From assembly GCA_047619485.1 (NCBI GenBank), contig JBLHKE010000096.1:1-15022 (forward strand): a DNA stretch of 15,022 nt, in the 5' to 3' direction. The notes below the pieces were generated by a model. That model was given only the letters and a program-made list of their open reading frames with translations. It ran no database searches and was not told where the DNA came from. Shown here in pieces: positions 1-7,515 of this stretch. Within the stretch, counting starts at the first letter, position 1. Each line of letters begins with the position of its first letter. A program made the position numbers and the translations under genes. Origin of the DNA: JBLHKE01 sp047619485. Lineage in GTDB: Bacteria; Verrucomicrobiota; Verrucomicrobiia; Verrucomicrobiales; DEV007.

Positions 1-132
1 CTTGATAAAATCCCCGCTGTCTTCGTTGCTAAAGCGCCCACTATCACCAGATAGCTTAGCGTTTATCGCCTCGGCAGCGGGAATTTTCTCTGCGCCCCAT
101 TTCCACAGCAGGTTTCCGGAGGTGCCCGTCAT
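1..132 (-). CDS. Unidentified protein, N-terminal fragment cut by the window edge
   Basis: An open frame on the minus strand starts with ATG at 132-130 and runs without a stop to the left edge, giving 44 residues. It begins MTGTSGNLLWKWGAEKIPAA and continues with a polar, Ser/Asp/Gly-rich stretch. The start is supported by a perfect GGAGG Shine-Dalgarno nine bases upstream (146-142), one of the best ribosome sites in the window. There is no signal peptide or membrane segment in the visible part; Leu-Leu-Trp-Lys-Trp is the only hydrophobic patch. I do not recognise the family and assign no function. It is divergent from the RND permease, so the roughly 80-100 bases between them must hold both promoters. 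The gene call rests on the ribosome site plus the open frame; the fragment is too short to judge coding statistics. Confidence 0.55.
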   Translation of the reverse strand, partial: MTGTSGNLLWKWGAEKIPAAEAINAKLSGDSGRFSNEDSGDFIK

Positions 133-141
133 CTTCAGCGT

Positions 142-146
142 CCTCC
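142..146 (-). promoter_or_regulatory. Shine-Dalgarno of the left-edge gene
   Basis: CCTCC on the plus strand reads GGAGG on the minus strand. It sits nine bases before the ATG at 132 and is what fixes the start of the truncated left-edge gene. Confidence 0.55.
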
Positions 147-220
147 GTTGCACTCGATCGGACCCTAGCCTACCAGCGGATTTTTTACTCTGCCGAGGCA
201 GCCGGATTGGTGCATGGTAG

Positions 221-2539
221 GCCATCGCAATTTTCCGATCCATCCTCGAGCGCGGCTGGTGGCTGATCCTTCTGGTTCTGCTAGGCACCTGCGTCTTCTA
301 CGGTCGCCACGCCCACGAGATTGAGATCAACGCGGAGACGGATGCCTTCGTGGAGGAGGATGATCCGGGGCTGGAGACCTACTACGAGACCCGCCAGGAT
401 TGGGGCTGGGACGAGTATGCGACGGTCTGCGTGACCAGCGACGACTGGTTTACACCGGCGGGAATCGACCGCCTGCTCAAAATCGAAAGCGACTTCCTTG
501 CGATCGGGGGAGTCAGCTCTGTTATGTCGGTGCTCGACGTCCCGCTCTTGCGCCAGCATCCGCAGGTCAAACCTGACCTGCTCAGGTTCAACGATCAGAC
601 GAAATCGCTTCGTGAAAGCGACGTCATCCTGACGGCGGCCGAGATCGAGTTGAAGGAGCACGAGTTGGCCAAGGGCAACCTGATCTCCGCCGACGGCCAC
701 AGCTTGAATCTACTGGTCTACATGAGCTTCGAGATGTGGGCGGGGAAGGTGGAGAGGGACATCGTCGACCAGCGGCGTGAGATGGTAAGTGGTGTGCGCA
801 CAGTGGTCGCTAAGTGGGAGGAGTCACTCGAGGAACCAATCTACATCTCGGGGATTCCGGTGATCAACGTCACCATGTTCGAGAACATCCGCCACGACCT
901 GATCGTCTTCGGGTTCGCCTCTCTGGCGATTTTCACCCTCGCGTTCGGGATCGTCTACCGGCGCTGGCGCTTCGTCGTTTTTCCCATCGTGTGCTGCCTG
1001 TTACCGTCGATCACGATGCTCGGCTGGTTGGCCTACAAAGACATCCCGGTCGCGCTGGTCACCTCAAACATGCCGGTGCTGCTGTTCGTGTTGATGCTGC
1101 CCTACAATGTCTATTTCATCGAGCGCTACCGCGAGCGCCGTTCGCTGAACCCGGAGGAATCCAGTATGGACTCGACGCTCGGAGCCTTGCGCGCGATTTT
1201 CATCCCGTGCTTGTTCTCATGCACGACGACTCTCGCGGGTTTCGTCGCTCTGAGCACGAGCAAGATCATTCCGATCAGAGACTTTGGCGAGATGATGACG
1301 CTGGGCATGATCGTTGGATTTGTGATTGTGTTCCTGTTTCTCCCGGCGGTGTTTTCCCGACTGAAACCGATCCACGTCGAGCGGCGTCGGGATCAGGTGA
1401 ATGCCAACCTTGGGTCGCGCGGGCTGGTGCGGGTACTCGAACGCTGCGCTCTGAATCGTCCAGTGGCCGTCCTCCTCGTTAGCATGGTGGTGCTGTTGAT
1501 CTCGATCGAGGGAGTGCGGCGCTTGAGTGCTGAGAGCAAGATCACCAGCTACTTCTGGCCGGGGAGTGAGGTCTACGAAGGTTTGGAGTTCATCGATCAA
1601 GAACTCGGTGGCACCACTTGGATCGAGGTGATTTTGACCTCCGACGATGAGGGGTTCTTCAGCCGCAAGGAGGGGCTCGAGGCGATCTCACTGGCCGAGA
1701 GCTACTTCGAATCGGTGCCAGAGACTGGCAACATCCTCTCGCTGACAAAAGTCCGCGATGAGATGCGCAAGACCGTGCGCCGCGAGTGGTTCCCAATCCT
1801 ACCGGACTCGATGTTGCTCAAGCTCGGGCGTCTCGCCTCACCGGAGTTGATCGGACAGACGGCCAACGCGGATTTCACGATGGGGCGGTCGACCATCCGC
1901 ATGCAGGAGACCGCGCCGACCCTGAACCGCAAGCGCATCCTCGACGGCCTTGATCAGCACCTCGCGGCCCACCCGGAGGTATTCGGCAAACTTAATGTTC
2001 AGGTAACTGGTGTGTTCCCGGTCTACTCGCAGATGTTGGAGACGTTGATCGAAGGTCAGAAATGGTCGGCGGTGGTGGTGCCGCTCGCAGTCTACCTGAT
2101 GCTGATCCTCTTGTTCCGCTCGCCCTTGCTGGCTCTGATCGTGTTGATCCCACAAGCCTTGCCTGCGACGGTGTTGCTCGGGGTGATGGGATGGGTCGGC
2201 ATTCCTCTAGATCTCGTCACGGTGATGATCGCCTCGATCGCGATTGGGGTTGGCATCGATGCATCGATCCAGTACACGATGCGCTACCGTGCTGAACTGG
2301 CGTCGAACGGCGGCGATGTGCGCGAAGCGATCCGACGTTCTCATGCGACCGTCGGCAGGGCGATCTGGGTGGCGACCTCGATCATCGTCGCCGGATTCGG
2401 AATTCTGGTGCTGTCCGAGTTTTTCCCCTCGGTTTGGTTTGGTCTGTTCACGGCGTTGGCGATGTTGATTAGCCAGCTCGCAACCCTGAGCGTTTTGCCC
2501 AGCTTGTTTCTGCTGCGTGCTTCGAGAGGCCAGCAGTAG
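221..2539 (+). CDS. MMPL/RND-superfamily permease (12 TM), start codon unclear
   Basis: This is an inner-membrane exporter of the RND/MMPL group (HpnN- or MmpL-like), which probably moves lipids or other hydrophobic molecules using the proton gradient; the substrate is unknown. It has two halves, each with one membrane helix, a large periplasmic domain and five more helices. Helices lie at about 254-301, 898-968, 970-1035, 1043-1115, 1180-1260, 1283-1352, then 1457-1525, 2063-2115, 2129-2203, 2213-2280, 2348-2416 and 2441-2515. The RND helix-4 motif appears in the second half as GVGIDASIQYTMRYR, with Asp at 2258-2260. The frame is open from 221, directly after a TAG at 218-220. The first helix (GWWLILLVLLGTCVFYG) is clearly coding, yet 221-349 has no ATG, GTG or TTG in frame. 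The first ordinary start is GTG 350, which would remove helix 1. The true start is either ATT 230 or ATG 214 followed by a one-base shift. The 3' end is certain. Confidence 0.85.
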   Translation, partial: AIAIFRSILERGWWLILLVLLGTCVFYGRHAHEIEINAETDAFVEEDDPGLETYYETRQDWGWDEYATVCVTSDDWFTPAGIDRLLKIESDFLAIGGVSSVMSVLDVPLLRQHPQVKPDLLRFNDQTKSLRESDVILTAAEIELKEHELAKGNLISADGHSLNLLVYMSFEMWAGKVERDIVDQRREMVSGVRTVVAKWEESLEEPIYISGIPVINVTMFENIRHDLIVFGFASLAIFTLAFGIVYRRWRFVVFPIVCCLLPSITMLGWLAYKDIPVALVTSNMPVLLFVLMLPYNVYFIERYRERRSLNPEESSMDSTLGALRAIFIPCLFSCTTTLAGFVALSTSKIIPIRDFGEMMTLGMIVGFVIVFLFLPAVFSRLKPIHVERRRDQVNANLGSRGLVRVLERCALNRPVAVLLVSMVVLLISIEGVRRLSAESKITSYFWPGSEVYEGLEFIDQELGGTTWIEVILTSDDEGFFSRKEGLEAISLAESYFESVPETGNILSLTKVRDEMRKTVRREWFPILPDSMLLKLGRLASPELIGQTANADFTMGRSTIRMQETAPTLNRKRILDGLDQHLAAHPEVFGKLNVQVTGVFPVYSQMLETLIEGQKWSAVVVPLAVYLMLILLFRSPLLALIVLIPQALPATVLLGVMGWVGIPLDLVTVMIASIAIGVGIDASIQYTMRYRAELASNGGDVREAIRRSHATVGRAIWVATSIIVAGFGILVLSEFFPSVWFGLFTALAMLISQLATLSVLPSLFLLRASRGQQ

Positions 2540-2625
2540 GACGATCCTGGACTTGCTCGCTAGCTCGACCTCGGTTAGTCTTCTGTAATTTTCGTAAAAA
2601 TAACAATTTCAGTATTTTTAACTAT
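2540..2625 (+). promoter_or_regulatory. AT-rich gap before the tricorn-like gene, possible promoter
   Basis: This 86-base gap turns sharply AT-rich from about 2578 in an otherwise GC-rich region, as expected for a promoter. TATTTT at 2613-2618 could be a -10 element, which would place transcription start almost at the ATG. No good -35 box or Shine-Dalgarno is visible, so this is only a suggestion. Confidence 0.3.
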
Positions 2626-5600
2626 ATGAAGATCTTAATCACAGCCTTCTGTGCTCTCACCATTCTGATTTTTGGGGGAACGATGGCCATCGCGAAAAAT
2701 CCCACGGCTAACAAGATGATTCTTGGGATCCAAGCGACGCTTTCGCCAGATGGGAAGCGGATGGCATTTGTCTGGGGTGGGGATGTTTGGATTGGAGATT
2801 CGCAGGGCGGCCGGGTGCGGCAGTTGACCCAGCATCCTGCCCAAGAGTGGACGCCGAAATTTTCTCCGGATGGCAAGGAGATCGCTTTCGTCAGCGAGCG
2901 CGATGGTTCCATGCAAATCTACGTGGTGCCAGTCGCGGGTGGGGTGCCAGAGAAGCTCACGGCGCATTCCGAGGGCTACTACTTGCTCGGGTGGAACCCG
3001 GATGGAAAATCGCTCATCGCACGAGGTGGGCGCGAGCATGTTGGCCGACGCGGCTACCAGTTGTTACGGGTTTCCCGCGAGCGATTCGCTGATGAGGAGG
3101 CGTTGTTCGATGGCTACGGCGTGCGCGCGGATATTTCACCGGATGGCGAGCGTGTTCTCTTCACGCGCGAGGGCGTCGATCTTTATCGGAAGGGGTATCG
3201 CGGCAGCCAGGCGTCGCAGGTTTGGATGTATGAATTTGCGAAGAAGGAATACACTCAAATGGTGAAAGAGGATGGTGGCGCGCGCAGTCCACAGTGGAGG
3301 CCTGATGGCAAAGGATTCTACTACGTCGCGCAACGCGGTGGTGCGTTTAATCTGATCGAGCGAGATTTGGATTCAGGCGACGAGAAGCTGCTGACGAGCT
3401 ATGTCGACGACGGCGTCGTGCGCCCGACGATCTCCCGCGATGGCAACACGGTGGTGTTCCGGCGCGGGATTGATTTCTACCGGATGCGCCTCGGTGGAGA
3501 CGGGGAGCAACCGAAGGTTAGGAAGTGCGTTTTTCATCATCGGGGGGACGTCGCCCGGCACTCCCAGATCCGGCGCTTGCTGAAGTCGGCCTCAGAGGTC
3601 TCGTTCAGCCGAGATGGCCTGGAGATCGCGTTTGTCGCCGGAGGGGACGTCTGGGTGATGGACACCGTGCTGCGAGAGCCAAAGCGCGTGACCGAGACCC
3701 CGGCAGAGGAGAGGGAGCTGATGTTTTCCAAGGACGGAGATTCCATCTACTATCTGTCCGACACCGGAGCGACTTGCAAACTCTGGCGCGCCTTGCGAGA
3801 GGATGACAAACGCTACTGGTGGCAGAACGACGAGTTCGATCTAGCGCTCGTCACCGACGGCGCTGAGATCATCTCGAATGTCTCGCTCAGCCCGGACGGC
3901 AAGCGGCTCGCATTCGTCAAGGGGCTCGGTGATCTGTGGGTCACCGATTTGAAAGGTGTGAACGGGCGCAGAATTTTGCAGTCTTGGAGTCCGCCGTCCT
4001 ATGACTGGTCGCCAGACGGCGCGTGGTTGGCGTATTCGGTCGACGACGACGATTTTAATCGCGATATCTGGATCGCGGCCGTTGATGGATCGATGCTCCC
4101 GTACAACGTGTCGCGTCATCCCGATTGGGAAGGGGAGCCACGCTGGTCGCCAGATGGCAAGCTGCTCGCGTTCGTCGGCCGGCGGCACGGCGAGGAGGTC
4201 GATATTTTCTATGTCTGGTTGCAGAAGCAAGACGATCAACTCGGTGGGCGTGATCGGTCGGAGACGGAGGCGATCGATAAGATGACGAAGGCGCGCAAGA
4301 CGACGAAGCCCGCGAGTCCAGCGAAGCCAGCCGCCCACGCGCAGCCATTCAAGGGTCTGTTCGAGAGCCTGAAGCGGATCTCCGAGCAGCGCGATGAGCC
4401 GCAGGTGGCGAGCGACAAGAAGTCCGTCGCTAAAGAATCGAAGACCCCGATCGATTTCGATGATCTATCGTCGCGGGTGCGCAAGGTGTCGATCCCAGAT
4501 GCTGCGGAGAGTCGTCTGTTCTGGTCGCCCGACTCCAAGAAGCTGGCATTCGCAGCGAAGATCAATGGCAAGGAAGGCATCTACAGCGTGGAGTTTCCCA
4601 ACAAGCTCTCGCCGTCGTTACTGGTCGCGAAGAGTGTCGGGTCGGTCGAGTGGCTGGCGAAAGATGATCGCATCGTCTATTTGGAGAAAGGGGTGCCGGG
4701 GAGTTTTTCGAAGGGGAAGTTCTCTAGTTATCCGTTCTCGGCAGCGCAGACCTACGATCAGAAAGCGAAGTTTCGTGTCGCCTTCCAGCAGATCTGGCGA
4801 GCGATGCGCGATCGCTTCTATGATGGAAACCACGGGGGTAAGGACTGGGATGTCGTGCGAGAGAAATACCAAGAGGCAGCGTCGAGTGCCGTCGACCTCG
4901 TTGCCTTCGAGAACGTCGTCGCGATGGTGCTCGGGGAGCTGAACGGCTCGCACCTTGGTTTTCGAGCCAGTGCTAGTCTGCGCACTAAGGTTGACTCTGG
5001 CGATTGGGTTCAACAGACCGGGCACCTCGGGGTGACGGTGGATGAGCGGGGTGGGAAGCTGGTCGTGAAGAGCGTGATTCTTGGCGGTCCGGCGGCGCGT
5101 GAGAGCAGTCGCCTGATGGAAGGGGATGTGCTGGTATCGGTCGATGCTACTGAAGTCAAGGCGCGGTCAGATCTGTTGCTCATGTTAAATGGATTGCCAG
5201 GGAAGCGCGTCGACGTCGTCGTCCAACGCGGTGGGGAGAAGCTTGCACCGATGATTATCCCAACGATCAGCTATGCGGCGGCACGTTCCCTGCAGCAAGT
5301 CGCGTGGGTGGAGTCGAACCGCCACGAAGTCGAGCGGCGCAGCAAGGGGCGATTGGGTTACCTGCATGTCTCACGGATGATGTGGGAGCAGTTCGAGAAT
5401 TTCGAGCGTGAGGTTTTTGCGGTGGGTGCTGGGAAGGAAGGGATCGTGATCGACGTGCGTGACAACGGTGGAGGGTTTACAGCGGATCACTTGCTGACGG
5501 TGTTGATGACGAAAGACCATGCGTTCACCGTGCCGCGCGGGGGCGGTGTCGGCTACCCAGGGAGCCGGCGGGTCTACTGGACGTGGAACAAGCCGATCGT

Positions 5601-5964
5601 GGTGCTCTGCAACCAGAACAGTTTCAGCAATGCCGAGATTTTTGCCCATGCGATCAAAACCCTGGGGCGAGGGAAAGTGGTCGGTGTCCCAACGGCTGGA
5701 GGGGTGATCTCGACCGGATCGGCGACGATCATGGACATCGGGAGCCTGCGGATCCCGTTCCGTGGCTGGTTCAAGAGCGACGACGGCGAGGACATGGAAT
5801 TGAATGGGGCGGTGCCGGGAGTGGTGGTCTGGCCACAGCCCGGTGATTTTTCCCAAGGGATTGACCGGCAGCTCAGCAAGGCAGTCGACGTTCTGGAGAA
5901 GGATGTCGAGACTTACCTGGCTAGGCCTAAGCCCCAGCCTCGCAAGGCCAGCGAGCGCGGGTGA
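2626..5964 (+). CDS. Secreted tricorn-like S41 protease with beta-propeller and PDZ domains
   Basis: 1112 residues, close to the length of archaeal tricorn protease. Residues 1-23 form a signal peptide (hydrophobic core ITAFCALTILIFGG, cleavage probably after AIA), so it is exported, probably to the periplasm. About residues 40-535 carry repeated PD40/TolB-type motifs (xPDGKxxAF); with one near residue 630, I count about twelve, building the propeller that filters peptides. Residues about 534-624 are a charged, Lys/Ala/Pro-rich linker. Residues about 720-780 form the tricorn helical C1 region, 800-875 a PDZ domain (from HLGVTVDERGG), and 935-1090 the S41 core. The tricorn catalytic set can be matched: Ser775-His776 (NGSHLG), nucleophile Ser1001 (NSFSNAEIF) and Glu1058 (EDMELNG). 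The predicted role is cutting oligopeptides. No Shine-Dalgarno precedes the ATG, but the signal peptide starts right there. The following gene encodes an exported DUF1552 protein. Confidence 0.92.
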   Translation: MKILITAFCALTILIFGGTMAIAKNPTANKMILGIQATLSPDGKRMAFVWGGDVWIGDSQGGRVRQLTQHPAQEWTPKFSPDGKEIAFVSERDGSMQIYVVPVAGGVPEKLTAHSEGYYLLGWNPDGKSLIARGGREHVGRRGYQLLRVSRERFADEEALFDGYGVRADISPDGERVLFTREGVDLYRKGYRGSQASQVWMYEFAKKEYTQMVKEDGGARSPQWRPDGKGFYYVAQRGGAFNLIERDLDSGDEKLLTSYVDDGVVRPTISRDGNTVVFRRGIDFYRMRLGGDGEQPKVRKCVFHHRGDVARHSQIRRLLKSASEVSFSRDGLEIAFVAGGDVWVMDTVLREPKRVTETPAEERELMFSKDGDSIYYLSDTGATCKLWRALREDDKRYWWQNDEFDLALVTDGAEIISNVSLSPDGKRLAFVKGLGDLWVTDLKGVNGRRILQSWSPPSYDWSPDGAWLAYSVDDDDFNRDIWIAAVDGSMLPYNVSRHPDWEGEPRWSPDGKLLAFVGRRHGEEVDIFYVWLQKQDDQLGGRDRSETEAIDKMTKARKTTKPASPAKPAAHAQPFKGLFESLKRISEQRDEPQVASDKKSVAKESKTPIDFDDLSSRVRKVSIPDAAESRLFWSPDSKKLAFAAKINGKEGIYSVEFPNKLSPSLLVAKSVGSVEWLAKDDRIVYLEKGVPGSFSKGKFSSYPFSAAQTYDQKAKFRVAFQQIWRAMRDRFYDGNHGGKDWDVVREKYQEAASSAVDLVAFENVVAMVLGELNGSHLGFRASASLRTKVDSGDWVQQTGHLGVTVDERGGKLVVKSVILGGPAARESSRLMEGDVLVSVDATEVKARSDLLLMLNGLPGKRVDVVVQRGGEKLAPMIIPTISYAAARSLQQVAWVESNRHEVERRSKGRLGYLHVSRMMWEQFENFEREVFAVGAGKEGIVIDVRDNGGGFTADHLLTVLMTKDHAFTVPRGGGVGYPGSRRVYWTWNKPIVVLCNQNSFSNAEIFAHAIKTLGRGKVVGVPTAGGVISTGSATIMDIGSLRIPFRGWFKSDDGEDMELNGAVPGVVVWPQPGDFSQGIDRQLSKAVDVLEKDVETYLARPKPQPRKASERG

Positions 5965-6015
5965 TTGCAGATTTTTCCGGTAAGATATCGGGGGCGGTGG
6001 GCGTAACTCTAGTAA

Positions 6016-6044
6016 GAGAATCCCCAGCTCGTAGCTGGGGTCTC
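6016..6044 (+). other. Perfect hairpin in the gap before the DUF1552 gene
   Basis: CCCCAGCT (6022-6029) and AGCTGGGG (6033-6040) pair perfectly around a CGT loop. GAGA (6016-6019) pairs with TCTC (6041-6044), extending the helix to 12 pairs with a two-base bulge on the 5' side. It lies between the tricorn-like stop and the DUF1552 start, and ends 18 bases before that ATG. No T-run follows, so it is a poor intrinsic terminator. It could be a 5' leader structure, an mRNA stabiliser or a protein-binding palindrome. Confidence 0.5.
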
Positions 6045-6062
6045 GTGCTTTAGATTCAAGTT

Positions 6063-7412
6063 ATGAAAAGTGAAATCCCAAGACGTTCATTTCTGCGTGG
6101 CATGGGGGCGCTGATTGCGCTTCCCGCCCTGGAGTGCATGACCCCAGTGGTTCGTGCTGCTGGTGGATTTACTGGCAAATCGGCCGGTGGAGCCCCGGTG
6201 CGCATGGCGTTTATCTATTCGCCCAATGGCCGGATCATGGATCAGTGGACGCCAAAGGGTGTCGGCAAAGATTTTGAACTCGCCAACAGTTTGTCGCCGC
6301 TCAGCAAGCACCAGTCGATGTTGCAGGTGCTATCGGGATTGGATCACGACAAGGCGAAGGCGAATGGCGATGGAGGTGGGGATCATGCGCGCGCGAACGC
6401 GACGTTTCTGACCGGCTGCCAGGCGAAGAAGACTTCCGGTGCAGACATCAAGGTGGGTGTCTCTGTCGACCAGCTGGCGGCGGCGCGTCTCGGCGATGAT
6501 ACCTTGCTTAGATCCTTGGAGATGAGCTGCGACCAGGGGCGTCAAAGTGGTAGCTGTGATTCCGGTTACTCGTGCGCCTACCAATACAATATCTCGTGGA
6601 AAGGGGAGCGTACCCCGATGGCTCCCGAACACGACCCGCGCGCAGTGTTCGAGAGGCTGTTCGGGGATTCGTTCGGCAAGGGCTCGGCAAAGGAGCGCGC
6701 CCGCCGGGCAGCTGAGCGCAAGAGTGTCCTCGACTACGTGCTCGACGATGCGAAACGGCTCAACCGGCAGCTCGGGCATAACGATCAGCAGAAGATCGAT
6801 GAATACCTCACCGCGGTACGCGAGATGGAGCAGCGCATCGAGAAGGCGGAGAGCATGTCGCGTGCGCTGCCCGAGTCGAAGCGCCCGGTGGGCGTGCCGC
6901 CTAAATACCAAGACCACATCCGCGCGATGTATGATTTGATGGTGCTGGCATTTCAGACCGATTCGACCCGCGTCACCAGTTTCATGATGGCTCACGATGG
7001 GAGCAATCGAAGCTTCGCTGAGATCGGTGTCCCGCAAGGACACCACCACATCTCGCACCACAATCGTGACCAGACAAAAATGGAACAGGTGGCGAAGATC
7101 GATAAATTCTACGTCGAGCAGTTCGCGTATTTCATGGATCGCTTGAAATCGACGAAGGACATCGATGGTAAGACCCTGCTCGATAATTCCATGATCGTCT
7201 TCGGCTCGGGAATCGCTGATCCGAACAGCCATGCCCACGATGATCTGCCCATCTTGCTGGCGGGCGGTGGAGGCGGAACCCTACAACCCGGGCGTCACGT
7301 GAAGTTCGACGGCGATATCCCGCTGACGAACCTCTACCTGTCGATGCTAGATCGTGTCGGAGTTCGTGCGGAGCGGGTTGGAGATAGCGACGGGCGGTTG
7401 ACGAATATCTAG
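6063..7412 (+). CDS. Tat-exported DUF1552 (HXXSHH) family protein
   Basis: 449 residues, a normal full length for this family. The N-terminus has a twin-arginine signal (PRRSFLR at residues 6-12, then a short hydrophobic stretch, GALIALPALE), so it should be exported folded. The family's name-giving HXXSHH motif is at residues 328-333, inside HHHISHH. The C-terminus ends in the family-typical DSDGRLTNI. DUF1552 proteins are abundant in Verrucomicrobiota and Planctomycetota, and their biochemical role is unknown. The His-rich motif hints at metal binding, which is inference. They are usually paired with a DUF1592/DUF1588/DUF1585-type cytochrome protein; none is present on either side here. No Shine-Dalgarno is visible. 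TAGATT at 6051-6056 might be a -10 element giving a very short leader. A long antisense open frame (7238-6330) is a shadow of this gene. Confidence 0.9.
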   Translation: MKSEIPRRSFLRGMGALIALPALECMTPVVRAAGGFTGKSAGGAPVRMAFIYSPNGRIMDQWTPKGVGKDFELANSLSPLSKHQSMLQVLSGLDHDKAKANGDGGGDHARANATFLTGCQAKKTSGADIKVGVSVDQLAAARLGDDTLLRSLEMSCDQGRQSGSCDSGYSCAYQYNISWKGERTPMAPEHDPRAVFERLFGDSFGKGSAKERARRAAERKSVLDYVLDDAKRLNRQLGHNDQQKIDEYLTAVREMEQRIEKAESMSRALPESKRPVGVPPKYQDHIRAMYDLMVLAFQTDSTRVTSFMMAHDGSNRSFAEIGVPQGHHHISHHNRDQTKMEQVAKIDKFYVEQFAYFMDRLKSTKDIDGKTLLDNSMIVFGSGIADPNSHAHDDLPILLAGGGGGTLQPGRHVKFDGDIPLTNLYLSMLDRVGVRAERVGDSDGRLTNI

Positions 7413-7515
7413 TCACGCAGTCGCTTGCCGCAAACTGTGGATTGGGTCTTTGACGCGCTTGAGATTGGTGAGCCAGCTCGGCGCTGGAGACAAACCTGCT
7501 GTTTGGCGCCTGGGC

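Noticed and set aside
148..176. Plus-strand promoter TTGCAC/TACCAG before the permease
   Set aside because: The spacing is 17 bases but each box matches only three of six consensus positions, which is no better than chance in this sequence.
2..220. 72-codon plus-strand open frame at the left edge
   Set aside because: It ends at the TAG before the permease and does not read like a protein. The minus-strand frame in the same place has a proper Shine-Dalgarno. It could only be the true permease N-terminus by readthrough of TAG.
814..1482. 222-codon plus-strand open frame inside the permease gene
   Set aside because: It overlaps conserved membrane helices of the permease in another frame, and its translation is Arg/His/Asp-rich with no hydrophobic segments or motifs.
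6330..7238. 302-codon open frame antisense to the DUF1552 gene
   Set aside because: It lies wholly inside a confidently identified gene. Long antisense frames are expected in GC-rich DNA, and its translation (His/Arg/Val-rich) resembles no family.
7413..7515. Intrinsic terminator between the convergent DUF1552 and uup genes
   Set aside because: Only weak 5-bp stems are present (CCAGC/GCTGG at 7473-7487, GCCTG/CAGGC at 7508-7521) and neither is followed by a T-run on either strand.
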